Assembly (NCBI RefSeq): GCF_015704895.1
Contig: NZ_JADQWB010000007.1
Coordinates: 124,001-188,000 of the forward strand
From: Agrobacterium leguminum
GTDB taxonomy: Bacteria > Pseudomonadota > Alphaproteobacteria > Rhizobiales > Rhizobiaceae
Direction of reading: 5' to 3'
Length of the DNA: 64,000 nucleotides
Part shown: piece by piece, positions 15,887 through 25,194 of the stretch
How the letters are laid out: every line of letters begins with the position of its first letter
Position numbering within the stretch: the first letter of the stretch is position 1
Program-made: the position numbers and the translations under genes
The notes under the pieces: model-generated
Seen by the model: only the letters and a program-made list of their open reading frames with translations
Databases searched by the model: none
What the model was told of the DNA's origin: nothing

Positions 15887-18076
15887 ATGAGCAAGGCCAT
15901 CACAATCATTGTCTGGTTACTTGTGTCGCTTTGCGTTCTGGCCATCGTCACGATGCCGGTCAGCCTGCAGACGCATCTGGTTGCTACGGCGATTTCGCTC
16001 ATTCTGCTGGCGACGATCAAGAGCTTCAACGGGCAGGGGGCCTGGCGTCTGGTAGCGCTCGGTTTCGGCACGGCCATCGTGCTGCGCTATGTCTACTGGC
16101 GCACCACCAGCACGTTGCCGCCCGTCAACCAGCTCGAGAACTTCATTCCCGGCTTTCTGCTTTATCTGGCGGAAATGTACAGCGTCGTGATGCTGGCGCT
16201 CAGCCTCGTCATCGTGTCGATGCCGCTGCCGTCGCGCAAGACGAGACCCGGTTCACCCGATTACCGGCCGACGGTCGACGTCTTCGTGCCGAGCTATAAC
16301 GAGGACGCGGAGCTTCTCGCCAATACGCTCGCAGCGGCCAAGAACATGGATTATCCGGCCGACCGGTTCACCGTCTGGCTGCTGGACGATGGCGGCTCGG
16401 TGCAGAAGCGCAACGCCAGCAATATTGTCGAGGCGCAGGCGGCGCAGCGCCGCCACGAGGAGTTGAAGAAGCTCTGCGAGGACCTCGACGTCCGTTATCT
16501 GACGCGCGAGCGCAATGTCCACGCCAAGGCTGGAAATCTCAATAACGGGCTTGCCCATTCGACCGGCGAGCTCGTGACCGTGTTCGACGCCGACCACGCG
16601 CCCGCCCGCGACTTCCTTCTGGAAACGGTTGGCTATTTCGAAGAGGACCCGCGGCTCTTTCTGGTGCAGACACCGCATTTCTTCGTCAATCCCGATCCCA
16701 TCGAGCGCAATCTGCGCACCTTCGAGACGATGCCGAGCGAAAACGAGATGTTTTACGGCATCATCCAGCGCGGTCTCGACAAGTGGAACGGTGCATTCTT
16801 CTGCGGTTCCGCCGCCGTGCTGCGGCGCGAGGCGCTGCAGGATACCGAAGGTTTCAGCGGCGTCAGCATCACGGAAGATTGCGAAACGGCGCTGGCGCTG
16901 CATTCGCGCGGCTGGAACAGCATCTATGTCGACAAGCCGTTGATCGCCGGACTGCAGCCGGCCACCTTCGCAAGCTTCATCGGCCAGCGCAGCCGCTGGG
17001 CGCAGGGCATGATGCAGATCCTGATCTTCCGGCAGCCCCTTTTCCGGCGCGGTCTCTCGTTTACGCAGCGCCTCTGCTACATGTCGTCGACGCTGTTCTG
17101 GCTGTTTCCGTTCCCGCGCACCATCTTCCTGTTCGCGCCGCTGTTCTACCTGTTCTTCGACCTGCAGATTTTCGTGGCCTCGGGCGGCGAGTTTTTGGCC
17201 TATACGGCGGCCTATATGCTCGTGAACCTGATGATGCAGAACTATCTCTACGGCAGCTTCCGCTGGCCGTGGATTTCGGAACTTTACGAATATGTGCAGA
17301 CGGTTCACCTCCTGCCCGCCGTCGTTTCGGTGATTTTCAATCCCGGCAAGCCCACCTTCAAGGTGACGGCGAAGGATGAATCCATTGCCGAGGCGCGGCT
17401 TTCGGAAATCAGCCGGCCGTTCTTCGTCATTTTTGCGCTGCTGCTGGTGGCGATGGCCTTTGCCGCTTGGCGCATCTACAGCGAGCCTTACAAGGCGGAT
17501 GTCACGCTCGTGGTCGGCGGCTGGAACCTGCTCAATCTCATCTTCGCGGGCTGTGCGCTCGGTGTCGTTTCCGAGCGCGGCGACAAGTCGGCGTCGCGGC
17601 GCATCACGGTCAAACGGCGTTGCGAAGTCAAGCTCGAGGGTAGCGACGCCTGGGTGCCGGCTTCCATCGATAACGTGTCGGTGCATGGCCTGCTGATCAA
17701 TCTCTTCGACAGCGCGACAACCATCGAAAAAGGCGCGACGGCCATCGTCAAGGTCAAGCCGCATAGCGAGGGCGTGCCGGAAACCATGCCTGTCAACGTG
17801 GTGCGAACGGTGAAGGGCGAGGGTTTCGTCTCGATCGGCTGTACCTTCTCGCCGCAGCGCGCCGTCGATCACCGCCTGATTGCGGACCTGATCTTCGCCA
17901 ATTCGGAACAGTGGAGCGAATTCCAGCGGGTGCGTCGCAAGAACCCCGGCCTTATCCGTGGTACGGCCATCTTCCTGGCCATATCGCTTTTCCAGACGCA
18001 GCGCGGCCTTTATTATCTGGTCCGAACGCTTCGGCCTGCTCCCAGAGACGCCAAACCTGTCGGAGCGGTAAAATGA
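15887..18076 (+). CDS. bcsA: Cellulose synthase catalytic subunit BcsA (CelA)
   Basis: Polymerises UDP-glucose into beta-1,4-glucan and threads it through the inner membrane. The 729-residue protein has N-terminal helices, GT2 motifs VFVPSYNED (near 135), DDGGS (166), FDADHAPARD (233), ITEDCETAL (330) and QRSRWAQGMMQ (QxxRW, 366), then more helices. A C-terminal PilZ domain has the arginine cluster RRITVKRRCEV near 570 and DNVSVHGL ((D/N)xSxxG), so cyclic di-GMP activation is expected. The ATG at 15887 has GGAAAG upstream; longer readings run back into bcsN in another frame. It overlaps bcsB by ATGA. It is celA of the Agrobacterium cel nomenclature. Confidence 0.95.
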   Translation: MSKAITIIVWLLVSLCVLAIVTMPVSLQTHLVATAISLILLATIKSFNGQGAWRLVALGFGTAIVLRYVYWRTTSTLPPVNQLENFIPGFLLYLAEMYSVVMLALSLVIVSMPLPSRKTRPGSPDYRPTVDVFVPSYNEDAELLANTLAAAKNMDYPADRFTVWLLDDGGSVQKRNASNIVEAQAAQRRHEELKKLCEDLDVRYLTRERNVHAKAGNLNNGLAHSTGELVTVFDADHAPARDFLLETVGYFEEDPRLFLVQTPHFFVNPDPIERNLRTFETMPSENEMFYGIIQRGLDKWNGAFFCGSAAVLRREALQDTEGFSGVSITEDCETALALHSRGWNSIYVDKPLIAGLQPATFASFIGQRSRWAQGMMQILIFRQPLFRRGLSFTQRLCYMSSTLFWLFPFPRTIFLFAPLFYLFFDLQIFVASGGEFLAYTAAYMLVNLMMQNYLYGSFRWPWISELYEYVQTVHLLPAVVSVIFNPGKPTFKVTAKDESIAEARLSEISRPFFVIFALLLVAMAFAAWRIYSEPYKADVTLVVGGWNLLNLIFAGCALGVVSERGDKSASRRITVKRRCEVKLEGSDAWVPASIDNVSVHGLLINLFDSATTIEKGATAIVKVKPHSEGVPETMPVNVVRTVKGEGFVSIGCTFSPQRAVDHRLIADLIFANSEQWSEFQRVRRKNPGLIRGTAIFLAISLFQTQRGLYYLVRTLRPAPRDAKPVGAVK

Positions 18077-20574
18077 CCGGCCGTAAACCCATCCGGGATT
18101 CTCTGGCAATGTTGATATGGGGGGCCGTCGCCACGGGTGCTGTGGCGCAGTCCTCCCCCTTCGACATGTCGCCGGAACGGCCCGCCCAGACGGCTCCGAC
18201 ACCCGTGCCGCCGTCCGCCGTTGCGCCTGCCGCGCCGCGTCAGCAGCCACCTGCCCAGATGCCGGCCCAGACGCCGTCTCAGCCATCCGCCCCGCCGCCA
18301 TTTGCGGTTCAGCCCGCGCCGCAGCCGCAACAGCGCCCAGCCGTTCCGTTGCCGCCGCCGGTTGCGGCTCCTCCGAGTCAGGAAGGCGCAAGACCTCTTC
18401 CGGCAACAGCTCCGTCGCTCAACGCCGACAGTCGCCGCCGATACATCCTGCCCTATGAAAAGCTCAGTCTTTCCGGGGAGATGGACCGGCGGCAATGGAG
18501 CATCTATCTGACGCCGGAGCAGGTGAACGCCGCCGTTTCGCTCAATATCGGTTATCAGAACGCTATCGTGGTTGCGCCGGAAAGCTCGAATTTTCAGATC
18601 AGCCTGAACAATGTCGCGCTGGATCCGGCGCGTATCGAAGCGCCCGACAGCGAGGGCAATGTCTCCTTGAAGATACCGCCCGGCGTCTTGCAGGTCGGCT
18701 CGAATGTCGTGAGACTGGGCGTGCAGCAGCGCCACAGAACCGATTGCACGATCCAGTCCACCTACGATCTGTGGACCGATATAGACCCTGCCAATACCTA
18801 TATCGGCTTTAATGCGGATGTCGCCGGAAGCTTTGCCAATATCGACGATATTCAGGCAACGGGGCCGGACGGAAAGGCGATGACGTCGATCGAGATTGTC
18901 GCACCGGCGCTCGCCAATCCGGCATTTGCGGATTCTCTCCTGCGTCTTTCACAGGCGCTGGCGCTCAGAACCCAGATGCCGAACCAGACGATCCGTTTCG
19001 TGGCCGCTCCTTCCGCTGAACGCAAGGCGGGCACGCTGACGGTCTTCGTCGGCACCGCCCGCGAGATTGCCGGAATTGCCGGAACGCTGCCACCCGAGGC
19101 TTCAGCGGGCGCTTTCGCCGGCTTTGGCACCGCCGCGCCGGGCGGTCTTTCGCCGCTTTTCGTCAGCGGCCCCACCCCGCAGGCGGTGCAGGCGGCAATT
19201 GAGACGCTGTTTTCGTCGATATCGCGCACACCCGGTGCGCAGAGAACGACTTTTTCGACCCGCAACTGGCATGCGCCGGATGTGCCGCTCGTCATGTCGG
19301 ATCGCCGTATCGCGCTTTCCGAACTTGGTTTCGAAAGCACCGAATTTGGCGGCCGGCGTTTCCGCAACGAATTTTACGTCGGCATGCCAGCCGATTTTTA
19401 TGCGTCCGCCTATGGTGAGGCGTCGCTTCTCCTCGATGCCGCCTATTCGTCGCAGGTATTGCCGGGCAGCCATGTCGATATCTACGTCAATGACCAGATT
19501 GCCTCGACCGTGCCGATTTCCAACAATGGCGGCGGCATTTTCCGGCATCTGCCGATCAATGTGACGATGCGTCATTTCAAGCCCGGGCCGAACAAGGTGA
19601 CCATCGAGGCAGTGTTGATGACGGCGCAGGATCAGGCCTGCGCGCCGGGCGCACCCGCCAGCACGACGCCGCGTTTTGCATTGTTCGACACATCGGAACT
19701 TCATATTCCGGACTATGCGCAGATCGGCCGCAAGCCGGATCTTGCCGCGATGGCCGGGGCCGGACAGCCCTATCGGACCGGCGGAGCGCCTGTTGCCCTG
19801 TCGCTCGACCGTTTCGACACCGATACCATGTCTGCGGCAGCCACGCTTATCAGCCGGCTGGCAAGCGTGGCGGGGCATCCCATCGACATCGAGACTGTTG
19901 CTTCGCCACTGGTGATCGGCGATCGCGACGCGCTGTTCGTCGGCACGATTTCGCAATTCCCGCAGGCATTGATCGGCCAGTTCAATCTCGTTCCTTCCAG
20001 CCAGATATCCTGGAAAATGGGAACCGGCGTTCAGCCGCCCGCCCAGAGCAGCGAGACCCTTTTCAATGACTGGCGCGAGCGGGTGGACGGCGGTGTCTGG
20101 GAGGGGCAGGTGTCTTCTCTCGAGGAATGGATGAAGCGGAATTTCGACCTGAGCTCGGATACGCTGCGCTTCCTGCCGGCCGCCGAGCAGCTCTATGCGC
20201 CGCCAAGCAATGTCTCCTTCATGCTGGCTCAGGGACTTAGCCCCTCCGGCGAAGGGGTGTGGACGCTTGCCACTGCACCGACGTCCGCGGAACTTCTTGA
20301 CGGCATGGCGGCGATGACGCGGGAAAACCGCTGGCGCGGTGTCACGGGACGTGTTGCCGCTTACGATGCCGCTGCCGAAAAGCTTGAAACGGTGGAGGTG
20401 GAACGGCCGTATTTTTACGTCACGCGGGCGTTTTCCCTTTCCAACTGGAGGCTGGTCGCCGCCAACTGGCTGTCTTCCAACGTTCTTTCCTATTCGCTGG
20501 CGTTCATCGGTTTCGTGTCTCTTCTCGGCCTCGCCACTTTCACGATGCTGCGTATGATGGGACGGCATCGATGA
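18073..20574 (+). CDS. bcsB: Cellulose synthase regulatory/periplasmic subunit BcsB (CelB)
   Basis: Periplasmic partner of BcsA that guides the glucan across the periplasm. The 833-residue protein has an N-terminal signal (DSLAMLIWGAVATGAVA), a Pro/Gln/Ala-rich linker to about residue 120, the paired carbohydrate-binding and flavodoxin-like domains of the BcsB family (for example RRYILPYEKLSLSGEMDRR and SEFGGRRFRNEFYVG-type strands), and a C-terminal transmembrane anchor (SNVLSYSLAFIGFVSLLGLA) followed by a basic tail. The start overlaps the bcsA stop, so the subunits are translationally coupled. Confidence 0.93.
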   Translation: MTGRKPIRDSLAMLIWGAVATGAVAQSSPFDMSPERPAQTAPTPVPPSAVAPAAPRQQPPAQMPAQTPSQPSAPPPFAVQPAPQPQQRPAVPLPPPVAAPPSQEGARPLPATAPSLNADSRRRYILPYEKLSLSGEMDRRQWSIYLTPEQVNAAVSLNIGYQNAIVVAPESSNFQISLNNVALDPARIEAPDSEGNVSLKIPPGVLQVGSNVVRLGVQQRHRTDCTIQSTYDLWTDIDPANTYIGFNADVAGSFANIDDIQATGPDGKAMTSIEIVAPALANPAFADSLLRLSQALALRTQMPNQTIRFVAAPSAERKAGTLTVFVGTAREIAGIAGTLPPEASAGAFAGFGTAAPGGLSPLFVSGPTPQAVQAAIETLFSSISRTPGAQRTTFSTRNWHAPDVPLVMSDRRIALSELGFESTEFGGRRFRNEFYVGMPADFYASAYGEASLLLDAAYSSQVLPGSHVDIYVNDQIASTVPISNNGGGIFRHLPINVTMRHFKPGPNKVTIEAVLMTAQDQACAPGAPASTTPRFALFDTSELHIPDYAQIGRKPDLAAMAGAGQPYRTGGAPVALSLDRFDTDTMSAAATLISRLASVAGHPIDIETVASPLVIGDRDALFVGTISQFPQALIGQFNLVPSSQISWKMGTGVQPPAQSSETLFNDWRERVDGGVWEGQVSSLEEWMKRNFDLSSDTLRFLPAAEQLYAPPSNVSFMLAQGLSPSGEGVWTLATAPTSAELLDGMAAMTRENRWRGVTGRVAAYDAAAEKLETVEVERPYFYVTRAFSLSNWRLVAANWLSSNVLSYSLAFIGFVSLLGLATFTMLRMMGRHR

Positions 20575-21626
20575 AGAACGGGATCTCGAAACTGGCCGGC
20601 ATTTTCTTCCTGTCCATGATGACGGTGATTGCAGGTATTTCCGTCAGCCGCGCCGCTTCGGTTTCGCCGGAGGCGTGGTCTGCCTATAAAGGCGCGTTTC
20701 TCGATCCCGGCGGCCGTGTCATCGATACCGGCAACGGCAATATCAGCCACAGCGAAGGCCAGGGCTACGGCATGTGGCTTGCCGTGCTTGCCGACAACCT
20801 GTCCGATTTCGAGCTGATCTGGAGTTTCACGCGCACCGAGCTTTTGGTGCGTGACGACGGGCTTTCCGCCTGGAAATGGGATCCGCGCACCAGACCACAT
20901 GTAACCGATATCAACAACGCCACGGATGGCGATATTCTGATCGCCTATGCGCTGGCGCTGGCGGCCGGGCAATGGAACCGGCAGGACTATGCCGAAGCAT
21001 CCGCGGCCATCGCATCCGCCATTCTCAAGAAGACGGTGGTGCAACGCGGCGGGCGAACGCTGCTTCTGCCGGCGGCCAGCGGTTTCGACGAGGATGACCG
21101 GGAGGATGGGCCAGTGGTCAATCCTTCCTATCTGATTTTCGAGGCCTTTCCGGTGCTTAATCTTGTTGCGCCATCGCCGCTTTGGAAAGCGCTTGCCGAT
21201 GACGGTGTGGCGCAGATCGGCACATTCGCTTTCAGCGATAGAAAACTGCCGGCCGACTGGGTATCGGTGAAGACGAAGCCGCAGCCGGCATCGGGCTTCC
21301 CGCCGGAATTCGGCTATAATGCGGTGCGCATACCGCTTTACCTCGCAAGGGCGAATATAGGCTCGCCGGAGCTGCTCGCCCGGCTGAAAGGCGGCATGAC
21401 GCTGGAAAGCGGCGCTGCCGGAATCTTCGATCTGAAGAACGGAGCGGTCAAGGATGTCCTGTCCGATCCCGGTTATCGCATCATTCCGGCGCTTGCGGCC
21501 TGTATCGGCGGCGGGCCGGCCGTTTCCGCCGAACTTAAAAACTTCCAGCCAACACTTTATTATCCTTCCACATTGCATCTTCTGGCATTGTCGTTTCTGG
21601 CAAGGAATAACGGGGAATGCCGATGA
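20571..21626 (+). CDS. bcsZ: Periplasmic endo-beta-1,4-glucanase, GH8 (BcsZ/CelC)
   Basis: GH8 cellulase required for normal cellulose synthesis. The 351-residue protein has a Sec signal (FFLSMMTVIAGISVSRAAS), the catalytic acid in SHSEGQGYGMWLAV near residue 60 and the base region NNATDGDILIAYALALA near 119. Its length fits the family. It overlaps bcsB and the next gene by ATGA at both ends. In Agrobacterium this is celC. Confidence 0.93.
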   Translation: MKNGISKLAGIFFLSMMTVIAGISVSRAASVSPEAWSAYKGAFLDPGGRVIDTGNGNISHSEGQGYGMWLAVLADNLSDFELIWSFTRTELLVRDDGLSAWKWDPRTRPHVTDINNATDGDILIAYALALAAGQWNRQDYAEASAAIASAILKKTVVQRGGRTLLLPAASGFDEDDREDGPVVNPSYLIFEAFPVLNLVAPSPLWKALADDGVAQIGTFAFSDRKLPADWVSVKTKPQPASGFPPEFGYNAVRIPLYLARANIGSPELLARLKGGMTLESGAAGIFDLKNGAVKDVLSDPGYRIIPALAACIGGGPAVSAELKNFQPTLYYPSTLHLLALSFLARNNGECR

Positions 21627-23950
21627 ACAAGCCACTGTCGACCTCGGCTCTCATTCTGCTTCTGATAGCGCTCGCTGCCTTCCACTGGCGCGACAGCATT
21701 CTCGGGCGGGTGTCGGACGTGCATACCTCCGCGGTCGGCGACAACCGGGCGGTACAGCGTGTTTTGCCGACGGCGGCCAATCCGGCGCAGATCAACGCTT
21801 TCGTCAAGAACCGTGAAATGGCGCAGGTAACGCAGCCCGCGACACCGCCGGTCACTGTGCCGGCGACCGACCCCTTGCCGGTGACGCAGGCTGGCGGGCA
21901 GACGCCGCAAACACAGACGGCGCAGGCGCCGGCCCCTCGTGCCACCCAGCCTGCATCGGCCGATATGCCCGAGGTCGATCTGAGTGCGTTGCGCTATTTC
22001 GCGGCGAGGGGCGATACGCAGCGTCTTCAGGCCGAAATCGCGCGCCTGCGCACGCTTTATCCCAACTGGACGCCGCCTGCCGATCCTCTTGCCATTCCCG
22101 AAAACGGCGATCCGCGGCTTGATGCCATGTGGCAGCTTTATACCGATGGCCGTTATGCCGAAGTGAGGAAGGCGATTGCCGACCGCCAGCAGGCGGAGCC
22201 CGGCTGGCAGCCGCCCGACAATCTGACGGGCATGCTTTCCCTTGCCGAAGCGCGCCAGCGGCTCGTCAATGCTTCCGATCTCAAGCAATATGCGACAGTG
22301 GTGGATACGGCCGCCAATAATCCCGGCCTGCTGACCTGCGGCGAGGTCGATGTGCTGTGGCGGGTTGCCGATGCTTTCGCCAATACCGACCGGATGGGAC
22401 GGGCGCGCGACGCCTATCTCTACATCCTCAACAATTGCACGGTCGCCAGCGACAGGCTCGCCACCGTGCAGAAGGCATCCGCGCTTTTGCCGGCGGAAAT
22501 GATGGACGAACTGCTGGCCAAGGAAAAACCCGGCGCGGACGGCCAGCTGGAATTCGAGCCGGTCAAGAACGATCTTGCCCGTCAGTTCGTGGCCAGGGCA
22601 GGGGAGAAGGAGGGCGTCGCCGTTCCCTCGGCCTATGTGATGCGGCTTCAGCGGCTTGCCGAGACCGACAAGCTTGCAAGCGACGCTCTGCTGCTCGGCT
22701 GGTACAATATCCGGCAGAAGAACATGGCGGAGGCGGAGAAGTGGTTCCGCAAGGCGCGGGAAGAGGAAGACAGCGCATCGGCCTCGCAGGGGCTGGCGCT
22801 GGCGCTGATCGACCGTAACGAGCCGCGTGAGGCCGAGGACGTCATGTATAAATGGCGCAAGGCATCCGACGATGCGCTTGCGACCTATCTCGCCGCGACG
22901 GCCAATCTTCTCGCGCTGGAGCCGCCGGTCGTTCTGCCGCCGGAGGTGCTGCAACGTATCGCCGCCGAAACGGTGGCGCGCAAGGATGCGGCGACGGCGC
23001 AGCAATTCGGCTGGTATTCGCTTGCGTTCCGGCAGACGCCGCTTGCTTTGCAATGGTTCAGCACGGCCCTTGGCTGGAAACCCGATGATGAGCCATCGGC
23101 TTACGGCATGGCGGTCAGCTATCACGATCTTCGCAATCTCGCCGGTCTGCGTGGCATCCAGCAGCAATGGGGAGGCCGTTCGCAACGTATCGCCGATGTC
23201 GGAACGGCGCGCATGGTGGACCAGTCCGGGCAGGCGGTTGCTCCCATAACAGCGCCGCCGGTTGTCGCACAGGTGACGGCTTCGCCCGTGCAGACCAATG
23301 TACCGCAGGGCGAGACGGCGGTGGTCTATAACCCGCCTGTCGTTCAGCAGCTTGAACCTTCGCGCAAGCAGGCGCGCCGCCCCGTGCAGGTGCAAAGGGA
23401 AACCAGCGCCGCATCGCGCCCGCGTTTCTGCGCGGCCTATCCCGATCCGCAACGTCTGCCGCCACAGCAGGCGCTCGATCTCGGCTGGTGCCTGATGGAG
23501 ACGAACCGGCCGGCGGAGGCTCTCAAAGCTTTCGAATCCGCGATTGAAAGCGGTCAGTCCAATGTCAAAAGCGACGCAGCCTATGGCCAGAGCCTTGCCT
23601 ATCTGCGAATGGGCTTGACGGACCATGCAGCCGTCTCGGCGACGAAATCGCGTATGGATCGCCCACGCGCGACTGAGTTGCAGGTCTCGATCCTTGCCGA
23701 TCGAGCGGTCTCCGCATTCGGGTCAAAGCGATATGCCGAAACGCTTCTCCTGCTCGACCAGCGGGCGCGGCTGGCGGATGAGCGCACGGACCTGATGGTG
23801 CTGCGCGGTTATTCCTACCTCGCCATGCGCCGTTATGGTGAGGCCGCCCAGATTTTCGAAAGCCTGACGGCTATCGGAAACAAGGATGGCATCCGGGGGC
23901 TGGCTGCGGTGCGTGCCGCCCGGCCGAGCAACGGTCCCCAGGGCGGCTGA
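21623..23950 (+). CDS. bcsK: TPR-rich periplasmic cellulose export protein (BcsK)
   Basis: 775 residues. A single N-terminal hydrophobic segment (TSALILLLIALAAFHW) anchors or exports it. A Pro/Thr/Gln-rich linker (residues about 70-115) leads to long helical repeats with TPR character (for example YNIRQKNMAEAEKWFRKA and LGWCLMETNRPAEALKAF). In type III bcs operons BcsK takes the place of the TPR part of BcsC and is thought to scaffold export; there is no outer-membrane barrel here. I use the ATG that overlaps the bcsZ stop (ATGA), as at the other junctions; an alternative ATG lies 6 bases earlier. It is the last gene of the rightward cel operon. Confidence 0.78.
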   Translation: MNKPLSTSALILLLIALAAFHWRDSILGRVSDVHTSAVGDNRAVQRVLPTAANPAQINAFVKNREMAQVTQPATPPVTVPATDPLPVTQAGGQTPQTQTAQAPAPRATQPASADMPEVDLSALRYFAARGDTQRLQAEIARLRTLYPNWTPPADPLAIPENGDPRLDAMWQLYTDGRYAEVRKAIADRQQAEPGWQPPDNLTGMLSLAEARQRLVNASDLKQYATVVDTAANNPGLLTCGEVDVLWRVADAFANTDRMGRARDAYLYILNNCTVASDRLATVQKASALLPAEMMDELLAKEKPGADGQLEFEPVKNDLARQFVARAGEKEGVAVPSAYVMRLQRLAETDKLASDALLLGWYNIRQKNMAEAEKWFRKAREEEDSASASQGLALALIDRNEPREAEDVMYKWRKASDDALATYLAATANLLALEPPVVLPPEVLQRIAAETVARKDAATAQQFGWYSLAFRQTPLALQWFSTALGWKPDDEPSAYGMAVSYHDLRNLAGLRGIQQQWGGRSQRIADVGTARMVDQSGQAVAPITAPPVVAQVTASPVQTNVPQGETAVVYNPPVVQQLEPSRKQARRPVQVQRETSAASRPRFCAAYPDPQRLPPQQALDLGWCLMETNRPAEALKAFESAIESGQSNVKSDAAYGQSLAYLRMGLTDHAAVSATKSRMDRPRATELQVSILADRAVSAFGSKRYAETLLLLDQRARLADERTDLMVLRGYSYLAMRRYGEAAQIFESLTAIGNKDGIRGLAAVRAARPSNGPQGG

Positions 23951-23979
23951 TGGGTGGCTGGATATAGCCGCGGCCGCTG

Positions 23980-25134
23980 CTATCCCGCGTCGGTGAGGTT
24001 GCGGATGATGCGCATGAAGATGCGCGCGCCGGTGCCGATCAACGCATCCGGAAAGTCGTAATCCGGATTGTGCAGGTTGGGATAGTCCCGGCCTGCGCCG
24101 AGAAAGAACATCGCCGATGACGAAACGGCGCGAAAGCGGCCGAAATCCTCGGAAGCCCGCATGGGCAGACCCTCCGAACCGTGGGAGATTTTCTCCTCGT
24201 CCAGCGCACGCCGGATATGCCCGACCGCGTCAGGCGCATTTTCGCAATGCAGGAAAATATCGTCATAGGTGATGTCGAGCGTCAGCTTCTGTTCGTCCGC
24301 CACCTTCTTAGCCAGCGTTTCCGCAGCCTCGCAGAGTTTTTCCATCCGGTCGTCGGTCAGTGTCCGGAGTGTTGCCCAGATTTCAGCATCGGCCGGGGAA
24401 ATTCCGAAGGCGGCTTCGCCCATCACGGCATGGGTGATCGTCACCATCGAAAAATCGGGTTCGGGCGGGAAACCGGAGCCCAGTTCGGCCAAGGCCGGCA
24501 TCAGCCGGGATATTGCCCGCATCGGCGAAATGCCATGTTCGGGCGAAGACGCATGCGCCGTCTTGCCGGAAAGGTGGATCTTGACCCCGCGCGACGCGCA
24601 GTTGACCGGTCCCTCCACGACGCTGACATGGCCGAAAGGCAGGCCGGGCAGATTATGGAGCGAAAAGGAATAATCCGGCTTTATCTGCCCAAAGCGCGGG
24701 TCGGCGAGAACGGCGGCGGCGCCCGCGCCGGTTTCTTCCGCCGGCTGGTACAGAAGGATGACGCGGCCTGTCGCAGGCCGCTGCCGTGAAAGGCCGAGCG
24801 CCAGCGCCGTCAGAATGGTGGAGTGGCCATCATGACCGCAAAGATGGCCCTTGCCGTCGGTGCCGGAGCGGTATTCGGCGTCACTCTTTTCGTGAATGGG
24901 CAGGGCATCGAGTTCCGAACGGATCAGGATCGCCGGGCCGCTTTTGCCGCTGTCATAGACCGCAGCCACGCCATGGCCGCCGAGATCGGCGAAAAGCTGA
25001 TCGGGCTGCGCCTGCTCGAGGAAAGCGCGGATGCGCCGCGCCGTTTCCTTCTCCTCGCCGGAAATTTCCGGATGACGGTGCAGATCATGGCGAAGCTCAA
25101 TGAGATCGAGCATGTCCTTGTTGGTCAGAAACAT
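23980..25134 (-). CDS. celE: M20-family amidohydrolase, probable CelE
   Basis: Zinc-dependent amidohydrolase/deacylase of the hippurate/IAA-amino-acid hydrolase type, 384 residues. Motifs visible are LRHDLHRHPE, LIRSELDALPIHE (metal Asp region), GHLCGHDGHSTIL (metal Cys and His), YQPAEETGAGA (catalytic and metal Glu) and a dimerisation domain with GKTAHASSPEHG. The ATG at 25134 has AAGGA 6 bases upstream; a TTG 15 bases earlier is less likely. It lies 60 bp behind celD on the same strand and converges on bcsK. The second cel operon of A. tumefaciens is celDE, so this is most likely CelE, although the enzyme's substrate in cellulose synthesis is not known. Confidence 0.75.
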   Translation of the reverse strand: MFLTNKDMLDLIELRHDLHRHPEISGEEKETARRIRAFLEQAQPDQLFADLGGHGVAAVYDSGKSGPAILIRSELDALPIHEKSDAEYRSGTDGKGHLCGHDGHSTILTALALGLSRQRPATGRVILLYQPAEETGAGAAAVLADPRFGQIKPDYSFSLHNLPGLPFGHVSVVEGPVNCASRGVKIHLSGKTAHASSPEHGISPMRAISRLMPALAELGSGFPPEPDFSMVTITHAVMGEAAFGISPADAEIWATLRTLTDDRMEKLCEAAETLAKKVADEQKLTLDITYDDIFLHCENAPDAVGHIRRALDEEKISHGSEGLPMRASEDFGRFRAVSSSAMFFLGAGRDYPNLHNPDYDFPDALIGTGARIFMRIIRNLTDAG

Positions 25135-25194
25135 CAAAAATCCTTGCAAGTCGTCCGGCCGGTTTTTCCCGCCGCAACTTACAGGGCGTTGCCT

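Noticed and set aside
16253-18406. 717-codon minus-strand frame across bcsA
   Set aside because: Antisense shadow of a gene with all cellulose synthase motifs; its sequence is low-complexity Arg/His/Glu-rich.
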